The position numbers and the translations under genes are program-made. From Aquabacterium sp. OR-4 (GTDB lineage Bacteria; Pseudomonadota; Gammaproteobacteria; Burkholderiales; Burkholderiaceae_C), in contig NZ_JAOCQD020000001.1 in assembly GCF_025290835.2 (NCBI RefSeq), forward strand, positions 186,001 to 250,000: a stretch of 64,000 nt of DNA. Direction: 5' to 3'. Positions 1-8,623 of this stretch are shown here, one piece after another; positions within the stretch are counted from its first letter, which is position 1, and each line of letters opens with the position of its first letter. The notes below the pieces were generated by a model, which was not told where the DNA came from, did no database searches, and was given only the letters and a program-made list of their open reading frames with translations.

Positions 1-1
1 C

Positions 2-640
2 GAGCTGCCGGGCCAGGGCGCGCTGGCCGGCGAGGTGGTGCTGCTGGGCGCCCACCTCGACAGCTGGGACGTGGGCGAAGGCGCGGTGGACGACGGCGCC
101 GGCGTGGGCATCGTGCTGGCCGCGCTGGGCCTGATCGCCGAGCGGCTGCGCGCCGCGCCGGCCGAGCTGGCCCAGGCGCCACGCCGCAGCCTGCGCGTGG
201 CCCTGTACGCCAACGAGGAGAACGGCTTCGACGGCGCGCTGGCCTACAGCCGCGCCCATGGCAGCGAGCCGCACCAGTGGGTCAGCGAGAGCGATTTCGG
301 CGCCGGCCCGGCCTATGCCTGGCGCCACCGCGTGCGGCCCGAGGCGCTGCCGGTGATGGCGCAGATCGCGGCCGAGCTGGCGCCGCTGGGCCTGCCGCTG
401 GGCGCTGGCAACGACGCCACGCCCGGCCCCGATGCCGCCGTGCTGATGCGCCGCCACCGCTGGCCGGCGGTGCAACTGCACCAGGACGGCAGCCGCTACT
501 TCGACGTGCACCACACGCCGCACGACACCTTGGCGCGGCTGGACGCCAGCGCGCTGCCGCAGAACGTGGCCGCCTGGGCCGTGCTGGCCTGGCTGGCCGC
601 GCGCGCGCCGGTGGCCTTCGGGCCCCTGCCGGCGCGCTGA
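2..640 (+). CDS. M28 family zinc peptidase, 5' end outside window
   Basis: The reading frame is open from base 2 and ends at a TGA at 638-640, so only the C-terminal 212 residues are visible. The metal-binding pattern of M28 aminopeptidases is clear: GAHLDS (His at visible residue 18), VDDGAG (Asp 31), ANEEN (Glu pair 72-73), ESDFGAG, and a late HHTPHDT. M28 enzymes are co-catalytic di-zinc exopeptidases, in such bacteria often exported; the export signal, if any, lies upstream of the window. It converges on the VOC gene with a 29-base gap. The family call is firm; substrate and full length cannot be judged here. Confidence 0.85.
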   Translation, partial: ELPGQGALAGEVVLLGAHLDSWDVGEGAVDDGAGVGIVLAALGLIAERLRAAPAELAQAPRRSLRVALYANEENGFDGALAYSRAHGSEPHQWVSESDFGAGPAYAWRHRVRPEALPVMAQIAAELAPLGLPLGAGNDATPGPDAAVLMRRHRWPAVQLHQDGSRYFDVHHTPHDTLARLDASALPQNVAAWAVLAWLAARAPVAFGPLPAR

Positions 641-669
641 CCCGGCGCGGCCGGCCCGGGCTCACCGAT

Positions 670-1155
670 TCAGGCGCAGCCCGGGCCCTGGGCGGCCATG
701 GCCTGCAGGCCCTCGGTGATCTGCTGCGGGCTCAGCTGGCGCAGCTGCATGGCGATCGACCAGCGGTGGCCGAAGGGGTCTTCGACCACGCCGTAGCGGT
801 CGCCCCAGAACTGGTCGCCCAGCGGCATCACCACGCTGCAGCCGGCATCCACCGCGCGGGCAAAGGCGGCGTCGGCGTCGGTGGTGTAGAGGTGCAGGGT
901 CACGGCCGTGCCGCCAATGGCCTTGGGGCCGCGCGCGCCCATCTCGGGAAACTCGTCGTGCAGCATCACGATGGAGTCGCCGATGCGGATCGAGGCATGC
1001 ATCAGCAGGCCGCCCGGGCCGGGCAGGCGGCTCAGCTCCACGGCGCCGAAGGCCCGGCCGTAGAAGGCGATGGCGTCGGACGCGCCGGCGCACACCAGGT
1101 GCGGCGTGAGGGTGTGAAAACCCTCGGGAATGGCGTGGGCAGGGGACTGGCTCAT
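670..1155 (-). CDS. VOC superfamily (PhnB/glyoxalase-like) protein
   Basis: A 161-residue single VOC domain protein. Typical pieces are LTPHLVCAGASDAIAFYGRAF at the start of the first beta-alpha-beta-beta-beta module, LMHASIRIGDS in the middle, and DQFWGDRYGVVEDPFGHRWS near residues 120-140. The FWGDRYG-DPFGHRW pattern is that of the PhnB-like subgroup. The reaction is not known for this subgroup; the fold commonly binds a metal and supports dioxygenase, isomerase or resistance functions. The ATG at 1155 is chosen because GGAG lies 8 bases upstream and the family alignment begins soon after; a longer open frame exists but has no homologous content. It is divergent from the tannase-family gene. 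Confidence 0.85.
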   Translation of the reverse strand: MSQSPAHAIPEGFHTLTPHLVCAGASDAIAFYGRAFGAVELSRLPGPGGLLMHASIRIGDSIVMLHDEFPEMGARGPKAIGGTAVTLHLYTTDADAAFARAVDAGCSVVMPLGDQFWGDRYGVVEDPFGHRWSIAMQLRQLSPQQITEGLQAMAAQGPGCA

Positions 1156-1358
1156 GGCAAGGGCTCCGGAATGAGAAAGGGGCGCAACGACGGGGCGGCG
1201 CGGCCGGCCTGGGCGCCCGGCCGGGCCGCCCGCATGGCCACCGCTGCACGACGAACGGCCCCGCACCGTCTCGACAACGGGCCGGCCATCCTGCCCTTGT
1301 TCGGCCGATCGGGCGCGGCGCGGCGGCCCATGATCGCGGGGGGAACGCCTGCACGCCC

Positions 1359-3371
1359 ATGACCCGACTCCACCCCGCCACCGCCCCCACCGCCCGCTCC
1401 GGCCTGGCCCTCTCACTGGCCACGCTGAGCCTGCTGCTGCCCGGCTGCGCCAGCCAACTGCCCGGGCTGGGCCACCAGGCCGACGGCCTGCCGCCGCCGC
1501 CCAGCAGCAACGGCCGCAGCCCGCCCGTGGCCTGCCGCCAGCTGGCCGGCGCGCTGGCCGGCTGGCCCGGCCTGCGCATCACCGACGCACAAGACCTGCC
1601 CGCCGATGCCGCCGGCCACCCGGCGCACTGCCTGGTGCGCGGCCGCCTGGGCGAGCGCACCGGCAGCGACGGCCGGCCCTATGCCATCGGTTTCGAGCTG
1701 CGCCTGCCGCGTGGCGACGGCCAGCGCCTGCTGCACCAGCCGCAGGACGGCATGGCCACGCCGGCCTACGGCACGCTGGCGGTGCAGCCCGGCCCCGATG
1801 CGCTGGGCCGCGGCATCGCCGTGCTCACCAGCGACGGCGGCCACCAGGCCACCGCGCCAGCCGATCTGCGCTACGGCCTGGCCGCGCCGCAGGCCTATGG
1901 CGCCGATGCGCAGGCCCGGCGCGACCTGGCCCACGCCGCCGACGCCGCCGTGTGGCCGCTGGCCCTGGCCCTGGCCACGCGCCACTACGGCGCCGCGCCG
2001 AAATACCGCTACATCGCCGGCTGCGGTGAAGGGGGCCGGCGCGCGCTGATGGCCGCCTCGCGCCACCCCGACCACTACGACGGCCTGCTGGCCGGCGCAC
2101 CGGCCATGAACCTGCCGCGCGCCACGCTGGCCCAGGCCTGGAGCCTGCAGAGCTGGATGGCCGTGAGCGCCGACCTGCGCCGCGCCTTCACGCCGGCGCA
2201 GCTGCGCGAGGTGGGCGCACGCGTGCTGGCACGCTGCGACGCGCTGGACCAGCTCCATGACGGCGTCGTGGGTGACGTGCGGCGCTGCCAGCGCGCCTTC
2301 CGCTTCCAGGATCTGCAATGCCCGGTGCCGCTGGCCCAGGCCGCCGCGATGGCCCCCGGCGAGGTGGCCGCCGCACGGCAGGGCGCAGCGGCCGCGGCGC
2401 CGAACACCAAGCCCGGCACCCGGCCCGGCACCGCGCCCGCCGCCAAGGCCAGCCCCAAGACCAGCCTCAAGACCCCGGCCAGGCCCCTGGCCGCGCTGAC
2501 GGAAGAACAGCTGCTGCCGCGCACCCTGGCCCCCTTGCCGTCCACCGCCCGCAGCGAGGCCGGCCGTGCGCTGGCCGAGGGCCCCGGCGCCTGCCTGGCG
2601 CCGCTGCAGGTGCAGGCGCTGCAGCGGGCCTTTGGCGGGCCGCTCACCCGCGCCGGCGAGCCGCTGTACGCCGCCTGGCCGATGGACCCCGGCATTGCCG
2701 GCGCGCAATGGCGGCGCTGGCAGCTCGACTCGGCCGAGCCGGCCTTCGACAGCCTGCCACTGCTGGCGGTGCTGGCCCCGGCCACGCTGTCGCAGGTGAT
2801 GAGCACGCCGCCCGCGGCGCTGGGCGATGGCTCGGTGGCCGCGCTGCGCGACTACCTGGCGCGGCTGGACATCGACCGCGACGCCCCGGCCATTGCCGCC
2901 AGCGACGCCGAGCACCCCGAATCGGCGCTGGCGCTGTTCACCCCGCCCGAGGTGCTGGAGCCGCGCCTGGCCAGCCTGGCGCGCCACGGCGGCAAGCTGC
3001 TGGTCTATCACGGCGTGGCCGACCCGGTGTTCTCGGCGCTGGACACCCTGGCCTGGGCCGACCGGCTGCACACCGCGCTGGGCCTGGGCCCCGCCGACGA
3101 GGTGGCGCGCGTGTTTGCGGTGCCCGGCATGAACCACTGCGCCGGCGGCCCGGCCACCGACCGCTTCGACGCCCTGGGCGCGCTGATGGACTGGGTGGAG
3201 CAGGGCCGCGCGCCCGATCGCATCGAGGCCCGTGTTCACCCCGCCAACCCCGAGCGCCCCACCGGCTGGAGCACCCAGCGCAGCCGGCCGCTGTGCCCCT
3301 GGCCGCGCGTGGCGCGCTATGCCGGCGGCGATGTCGAAGCGGCCGACAGCTTCCGCTGCGCGCCGCCCTGA
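1359..3371 (+). CDS. Tannase/feruloyl esterase family lipoprotein, nucleophile Ser replaced by Gly
   Basis: This 670-residue protein begins with a lipoprotein signal (hydrophobic stretch, then LLPGC) and has the alpha/beta-hydrolase plus lid layout of the tannase family (fungal FaeB, bacterial MHETase relatives). The family carries a CS-D-HC motif in which the Cys beside the nucleophile and the Cys after the His form a disulfide. Here Cys222, Asp555 (VADPVF), His593 and Cys594 (GMNHC) are present, but the position after Cys222 is Gly223 (codon GGT at 2025-2027): IAGCGEGGR instead of GCSxGGR. An AGT-to-GGT change would explain it. Residues about 340-380 of the lid are a low-complexity Ala/Pro/Thr/Lys stretch. 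Either a pseudoenzyme or a changed chemistry is likely. Family assignment is firm, activity doubtful. Confidence 0.85.
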   Translation: MTRLHPATAPTARSGLALSLATLSLLLPGCASQLPGLGHQADGLPPPPSSNGRSPPVACRQLAGALAGWPGLRITDAQDLPADAAGHPAHCLVRGRLGERTGSDGRPYAIGFELRLPRGDGQRLLHQPQDGMATPAYGTLAVQPGPDALGRGIAVLTSDGGHQATAPADLRYGLAAPQAYGADAQARRDLAHAADAAVWPLALALATRHYGAAPKYRYIAGCGEGGRRALMAASRHPDHYDGLLAGAPAMNLPRATLAQAWSLQSWMAVSADLRRAFTPAQLREVGARVLARCDALDQLHDGVVGDVRRCQRAFRFQDLQCPVPLAQAAAMAPGEVAAARQGAAAAAPNTKPGTRPGTAPAAKASPKTSLKTPARPLAALTEEQLLPRTLAPLPSTARSEAGRALAEGPGACLAPLQVQALQRAFGGPLTRAGEPLYAAWPMDPGIAGAQWRRWQLDSAEPAFDSLPLLAVLAPATLSQVMSTPPAALGDGSVAALRDYLARLDIDRDAPAIAASDAEHPESALALFTPPEVLEPRLASLARHGGKLLVYHGVADPVFSALDTLAWADRLHTALGLGPADEVARVFAVPGMNHCAGGPATDRFDALGALMDWVEQGRAPDRIEARVHPANPERPTGWSTQRSRPLCPWPRVARYAGGDVEAADSFRCAPP

Positions 3372-3526
3372 GCGCGCCCCCCAACGCGGCGCCTGCGCCA
3401 CGCCCCTGCGGCCCCCCGGGCCGTGCGGCCGGGAAAGCCCGCAGCCGCCCATCCGCCGTGACCGCCCGGGGCGGCGGCTGGCGGGGCCAGAATCGGCCGC
3501 ATTGCCAACCCTGCAGACGCTGCCCG

Positions 3527-5617
3527 ATGACCTCGATGCACCGCCGCTCGCTGCTGGCCCTGGCCACCGCCACGCTCGCCACCCGCGGGCTCGTCGGCTG
3601 TGCCAGTGCCACGCCCGGCCCACCCGCGGCCGCCACCACGCCCACCACCGCCGCCGGCCCCTGGGTCACGCCCCCCGCCGCCCTGCACCTGCGCCAGGTG
3701 CCGCCGGTGCCGCAGGCGGTGGCCGACGCGGTGGCCCGCTACACCGACTTTGCCGGCCACACGCTGCTCGACTGGCACCCGCAGCGGCGCGAGATGCTGG
3801 TCAGCCACCGGCCGGCCGGCGCCGCGGTGGCCCAGCTGATGCGCCTGGGCGCGCCCGCTGAAGGCGGCCCGGCCACGCCCGAAGGCCTGCTCGACAGCAG
3901 CGAGCCGGTGGCCAGCGCCCGGTATGCGCCGGATGACGGCCGCTTCATCGTGTTCAGCCGCGCCCAGGGCGGCAACGAGGCCTACCAGCTGTGGCGCCTG
4001 GACGCCCCCGGCCAGGCGCCGGTGCTGCTGACCCACCCCGAGCAGCGCCACACCTTCGAAGACTGGCTGCCCGGCCAGCGCACGCCGCGGGCCCTGGTGA
4101 GCTCGGTGCCGCTGGACCGCACCGCCCAGGGCGGCCGGCGCGAGAACCCCGGCACCCGGCTGTGGCTGCTCGACCCGCTGCAACCCGCCACGGCCAGCGA
4201 TGCGGTGCGCCCGCTCGCCGAGCTGCCCGGCACCGGCTGGGACCTGGGCGCCATCAGCCCCGATGGCCGCCTGGCGGCGATGCGGCGCTACATCTCGGCC
4301 ACCGACAGCGAGCTGTGGCTGCTGGACCTGGCCGATGGCCAGCGCCGCCTGCTGCTGCCGCAGCCCGGCGCGCCGCGCGCGGTGCACCATGCCCGCCGCT
4401 TCAGCCCCGACGGCCGCCAGCTCTACCTCACCAGCGACCGCGGCAGCGAGTTCCGCCAGCTGTGGCGGCTGAGCCTGGCCGACAGCGCACTGCAGCCGCT
4501 GAGCGCCGACACACCCTGGGACGTGGACGAGATCGACCTCTCGCCCGACGGCCGCCGGCTGGCGCTGCGCATCAACATCGACGGCCGCGACGAGCTGCGC
4601 CTGATGGACGCGGCCAGCGGCCGCTGGCTGCCCACCGGCGCGCTGCCCGGCGGCAGCGTGGTCGACCTCCGGTTCCATCCCGCGCGGCCCGAGCTGGCCT
4701 TTGCGGTGAACGGCGCCCAGGGCCCCAGCCAGCTGTGGGGCCTGCGCCTGGGCGCCGATGGCACGCCCGCCGCCGCGCCCCAGGCCTGGAGCCACGCGCG
4801 CCTGCACCCGGCACTCGACGTGGCGGCCTTCAGCGAGCCCGAGATCGTGCGCTGGAAGAGCTTTGACGGCCGCAGCATCTCGGGCCTGCTGCAGCGCCCG
4901 CCGTCGCGCTTTGCCGGCCGCCGGCCGGTGCTGATCCACATCCACGGCGGGCCCGAGGGCCAGGCCAAGGTGGTTTATGGCGGGCGCAACAACCACTATG
5001 TGCAAGACCTGGGCATGGCCCTGCTGCGGCCCAACGTGCGCGGCTCAACCGGCTATGGCAAGACCTTCCTGTCGCTCGACAACGGCCTGCTGCGCGAGGA
5101 TTCGGTCAAGGACATCGGCGCCCTGCTCGACTGGATCGCCAGCCAGCCCGATCTCGACCCCACCCGCGTGGTGGTGGCCGGCGGCAGCTACGGCGGCTAC
5201 ATGAGCCTGGCCGTGGCCACGCACTACGCCAGCCGCATTGCCGGCAGCATCGACGTGGTGGGCATCTCGCACTTCGTGAGCTTTCTCGAGAACACCGAGA
5301 GCTACCGCCGCGACCTGCGCCGCGTCGAGTACGGCGACGAGCGCGATCCGGCCATGCGCGCGTTCCTGCACCGCATCTCGCCGCTGACCAATGCCCGGCG
5401 CATCACCCAACCGCTGTTCGTGGTGCAGGGTGCCAACGACCCGCGCGTGCCGGTGGGCGAGGCCGAGCAGATCGTGGCCCAGGCCCAGGCCAACGGCAAA
5501 CCGGTGTGGTACCTGCGCGCGGCCAACGAGGGCCATGGCTTCGCGCGCAAGGAAAACGCCGACTACCAGTTCTATGCCACGGTGATGTTCCTGCGGCAGG
5601 TGCTGGGCCTGGATTGA
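3527..5617 (+). CDS. S9 family prolyl oligopeptidase-like serine peptidase, lipoprotein
   Basis: A 696-residue protein with a beta-propeller of WD-like repeats (ISPDGR, FSPDGRQLY, LSPDGRRL) from about residue 60 to 440 and a C-terminal alpha/beta-hydrolase domain. The catalytic triad is complete: Ser554 in GGSYGGYMS, Asp638 in GANDPRVP and His670 in EGHGF. An N-terminal RR pair, a hydrophobic core and LVGC suggest export as a lipoprotein. The start at 3527 (or the in-frame ATG at 3536) sits at the beginning of the signal; the frame is open far upstream only because of base composition. It converges on the TonB receptor gene with three bases between the stops. A role in processing peptides beside the cyanophycinase locus is possible but is inference. 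Confidence 0.9.
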   Translation: MTSMHRRSLLALATATLATRGLVGCASATPGPPAAATTPTTAAGPWVTPPAALHLRQVPPVPQAVADAVARYTDFAGHTLLDWHPQRREMLVSHRPAGAAVAQLMRLGAPAEGGPATPEGLLDSSEPVASARYAPDDGRFIVFSRAQGGNEAYQLWRLDAPGQAPVLLTHPEQRHTFEDWLPGQRTPRALVSSVPLDRTAQGGRRENPGTRLWLLDPLQPATASDAVRPLAELPGTGWDLGAISPDGRLAAMRRYISATDSELWLLDLADGQRRLLLPQPGAPRAVHHARRFSPDGRQLYLTSDRGSEFRQLWRLSLADSALQPLSADTPWDVDEIDLSPDGRRLALRINIDGRDELRLMDAASGRWLPTGALPGGSVVDLRFHPARPELAFAVNGAQGPSQLWGLRLGADGTPAAAPQAWSHARLHPALDVAAFSEPEIVRWKSFDGRSISGLLQRPPSRFAGRRPVLIHIHGGPEGQAKVVYGGRNNHYVQDLGMALLRPNVRGSTGYGKTFLSLDNGLLREDSVKDIGALLDWIASQPDLDPTRVVVAGGSYGGYMSLAVATHYASRIAGSIDVVGISHFVSFLENTESYRRDLRRVEYGDERDPAMRAFLHRISPLTNARRITQPLFVVQGANDPRVPVGEAEQIVAQAQANGKPVWYLRAANEGHGFARKENADYQFYATVMFLRQVLGLD

Positions 5618-5620
5618 CGG

Positions 5621-8344
5621 CTACCTGAACGCGTAGTTCATGCTCAGCGAGACGCTGCGGCCGCGCGTGTCGGTGTAGCTGGGGTCGTAACCCGACAGGA
5701 AGAACCAGGCCTGCTGCGAGAACGGCGGCGCGGTGTCGAACAGGTTCTGCACCGTGGCGCGCAGGCTCAGCGCCTTCATCGGCTCCCAGCCGGCCGACAG
5801 GTTCCACAGCGAGTACGACGACACCCGGCGGTCGGCCTTGCCGACGATGAGCTGGTCGCCATAGCCCGACAGGAAGCTGTTGGACAGCGTGGCGTTGACC
5901 GGGCCGCGTTGCCAGTCGAGGCTGATCGTGTGGCGCCAGCGCTGCACCACGCCGTCGTTCAGAAAGCGGCCCAGGTTGCTGACAAAGGGGTCGCCATTGC
6001 CGGTCTGCTGCTTGCTGCGCAGCGTGAGCGTGCCGTTCAGCCGCGCGCCAAACTGGCCCACCGGCGAGGCGATCTTGCTGATCGCCAGGCCGATGTCCAG
6101 GCCCGAGATCTTTTGCGCACCGCGGTTTTCCTTCACCAGGTCGATGTGGTCGATCTCGTTGTCCTCGTCGCGGTGCACCAGGCTGCCGTACTTGTCGAGG
6201 TTGGCCAGGATCACGTCCACGCCCAGCGTGCTGATCAGGTTGCGCTTCTCGATGGCCCAGTAGTCCAGGCTCAGGCTCATGTCGCGCGCCGGCTCGAACA
6301 CCAGGCCCAGCGCCAGCTGCCGGCTGGTTTCGGGCTTGAGCTTGGCATTGCTGTAGTTCACCGTGGTCCAGATCTCCGAGCAGTCGGTGGGCGTGTTCTC
6401 GGGGTCGGCGGCCATGCACACCGGATCCACCAACGTGGCCGAGGCGCCCTCGGTGACCGGGCGGTACAGATCGCTCATGCTCGGCGCGCGAAAGCCGGCG
6501 CCGGCCGAGGCGCGCAGCAGCAGCTCGCGGATGGGCGCGTACTTCAGGCCCAGCTTGGGGCTCAGCTTGCCGCCGCTGGTCTGGTAGTGCTCATAGCGCA
6601 TCGCGCCCTGCAGCTCGAGCTGCTTGCTGAGCGGTGCCGAAATCTCGCCAAACACCGCGCTGACGCGGCGCGACTTGCCGAAATCGGCGTCCGGGCCCTG
6701 CGAGCTTTCGCCCAGGATCAGGCCGGCGGCCAGGGCCTGCGACTGGTGGTAATCCTGCCGCTCGCGGCGCAGCTCGCCGCCCAGGGCCAAAGCCAGGTCA
6801 CCGCCGGCCAGCTTCATCAGCGGGCGCGAGACCTTCAGGTCGAGGCTGCTCATCGTGCCCTTGGCGCTGCGCACCTCGCCGCGGATCTGCGCCGCCTCGT
6901 ACAGCGCACGCCCGGCGGCGCCGCTGGGGCCGAAGGGGTTGAGCGTGCCGTCGGCAAAGCCGTCGATCAGCATCTGCTCGTTCAGGTAGCCCTGGTGGTC
7001 GCGGTCACTGACCTTGCTGATGCCGTGGTTCAGCGCCCACTCGTAGTCCCAGGTGCCCAGCAGGCCGGTGGTGCCCAGCACCAGGCGCTGGCCGGTGGAC
7101 ACCAGCTCGCTGGTGCGCAGCCCGGCCTCCGACAGGCGCGTGCGCACGGTGATCAGGCGGTCCTCGTGGTCGGCGTCCAGGCTGTTGAGGGCGCTGCCGG
7201 CCAGCGCCGGCACCAGCGACACGTCGATGTCGGGCGCATAGCGGTTGGGCGTGCCCGAGTACAGCGTGCGCGCACGCGCCAGCGACAGCTCGACGAATGC
7301 GTTGTGGCCGCCCCCCAGATCGACCATCGCGCGCGTGAACAGGCTGCTCTTGGTCGACTCGGGGTACAGCTCGATGTCGCGCATGTAGTCGAAGGTGCAG
7401 CCGTCAATGCCGCCGATGCCTTCGGGCAGGTATAGGTTGGCCGGCGGGTTGCAGCCGGTGGCTGCCGCGGGGTTGATGGTGCGGCTGTCGATCACCGTCT
7501 TGCCATTGGTCGAGAAGCCCTCGCCCACCAGCGTGTCGAGCTGGCTGCTCGACAGGCGGATGTTGCCCGGGAAGGTGTAGCTCGACAGCAGGTCGGGCAG
7601 GCGCTCGGGGATCTGCAGATCCTTGATGAACTTGCGGTTCATCGCATTGAGCTTGGTGGTCTTTTGCAGGTCGAGCACGGCGATCACGTTGAAGCGGTCG
7701 CGCGCCAGGTCGCCATAGCCGCCCGACAGCGTGGCGCTGCGCTTGTCGCCGCCACCGCCCTCGGTGGTCTTGAGCGCGCTGGCTGCAAGCTCGATGCCGG
7801 TGAAATCCTTGCGCGTGATGAAGTTGATGACGCCGCCGATGGCGTCGGAGCCGTACAGCGCCGAGGCGCCGTCCAGCAGCACCTCCACGCGCTCGATGGC
7901 GGCGGCCGGGATGCTGTTGAGGTCGACCCCCGCGGCATCGCCCGGCGAGGCAAAGTTGGCCATGCGCCGGCCGTTCAGCAGCACCAGGGTGCTGCTCACG
8001 CCCAGGCCACGCAGGTTGGCCCCGTTGAAGCCCATCTGGTCGCGAAAGCCGCCATAGGCCACGCTGCCACCATCGGTCAGGTTGCTGGCCGTGGCGGCCA
8101 GGCGCGAGATGATCTCGGCCGCCGTGGTGGCGCCCTGCTTGGTGAACTCGTCGCGGGTGATCACCTGCACCGGCAGCGCGGTCTCGCCGTCGATGCGCTT
8201 GATCGCCGAGCCGGTGATCTCCACGCGCTGCGGCGTGCCCTGGGCCTGGGCGGCACCGGCCAGGGCGCCGGTGGCCAGCGCGGCCGCCAGGGCCTGGGCG
8301 CTGGCCCGGAGCATGAATCGATGGGCAGTGCGGCGGGCGGGCAT
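5621..8344 (-). CDS. TonB-dependent outer membrane receptor
   Basis: This 907-residue protein has a cleavable signal (ending near AGAAQAQG), a plug domain (VEITGSAIKR, then NLRGLGVSSTLVLLNGRRMA and IERVEVLLDGASALYGSDA), and a long beta-barrel ending in an aromatic/basic C-terminal strand (SLSMNYAFR). TonB receptors take up siderophores, cobalamin, sugars or oligopeptides with energy from TonB-ExbBD. The plug is of the type common in receptors for organic substrates, and no siderophore genes are near. It is divergent from the secreted cyanophycinase gene, sharing a 279-base control region, so uptake of cyanophycin fragments is a reasonable inference, not shown. Confidence 0.92.
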   Translation of the reverse strand: MPARRTAHRFMLRASAQALAAALATGALAGAAQAQGTPQRVEITGSAIKRIDGETALPVQVITRDEFTKQGATTAAEIISRLAATASNLTDGGSVAYGGFRDQMGFNGANLRGLGVSSTLVLLNGRRMANFASPGDAAGVDLNSIPAAAIERVEVLLDGASALYGSDAIGGVINFITRKDFTGIELAASALKTTEGGGGDKRSATLSGGYGDLARDRFNVIAVLDLQKTTKLNAMNRKFIKDLQIPERLPDLLSSYTFPGNIRLSSSQLDTLVGEGFSTNGKTVIDSRTINPAAATGCNPPANLYLPEGIGGIDGCTFDYMRDIELYPESTKSSLFTRAMVDLGGGHNAFVELSLARARTLYSGTPNRYAPDIDVSLVPALAGSALNSLDADHEDRLITVRTRLSEAGLRTSELVSTGQRLVLGTTGLLGTWDYEWALNHGISKVSDRDHQGYLNEQMLIDGFADGTLNPFGPSGAAGRALYEAAQIRGEVRSAKGTMSSLDLKVSRPLMKLAGGDLALALGGELRRERQDYHQSQALAAGLILGESSQGPDADFGKSRRVSAVFGEISAPLSKQLELQGAMRYEHYQTSGGKLSPKLGLKYAPIRELLLRASAGAGFRAPSMSDLYRPVTEGASATLVDPVCMAADPENTPTDCSEIWTTVNYSNAKLKPETSRQLALGLVFEPARDMSLSLDYWAIEKRNLISTLGVDVILANLDKYGSLVHRDEDNEIDHIDLVKENRGAQKISGLDIGLAISKIASPVGQFGARLNGTLTLRSKQQTGNGDPFVSNLGRFLNDGVVQRWRHTISLDWQRGPVNATLSNSFLSGYGDQLIVGKADRRVSSYSLWNLSAGWEPMKALSLRATVQNLFDTAPPFSQQAWFFLSGYDPSYTDTRGRSVSLSMNYAFR

Positions 8345-8623
8345 GGGCGGTTCTCCTGGCGGGGCTGGGTTCGGCGCAGTCTAGAAAGCCTTTACCGGGC
8401 AGCAAGCGCCACGAAACGGCATCGTCGCTTGGCCGCAACTCGCCGTCGCATCGCCGCAAGCGGCTGTCGCGGGCATGTCGCAAGGCCGGGCCGGCGCCCG
8501 TGCCGGCTTGCGTGCAAGCGACATGTTCTTTCGCGCGCCGGCAAGCGGGCTGTCGGCGCGCCACGGGCGGTGCCAACATCGCGGCCTTGCCTTCCCGACC
8601 GGCCGCCGCCGCGGCCCCTGCCC
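8345..8623. promoter_or_regulatory. Divergent control region with nested inverted repeats
   Basis: This 279-base gap separates the divergent TonB receptor and cyanophycinase genes. It holds an 8-base inverted repeat, CATGTCGC at 8474-8481 and GCGACATG at 8518-8525, and inside it a 14-base palindrome, GCTTGCGTGCAAGC, at 8506-8519. Such symmetry fits an operator for a dimeric regulator serving both genes. No convincing sigma-70 boxes were identified. No gene is evident in this gap. Confidence 0.4.

Noticed and set aside
2318..3526. Upstream extension of the S9 peptidase frame
   Set aside because: The extension overlaps the tannase-family gene in another frame and lies before a clear lipoprotein signal starting at 3527.
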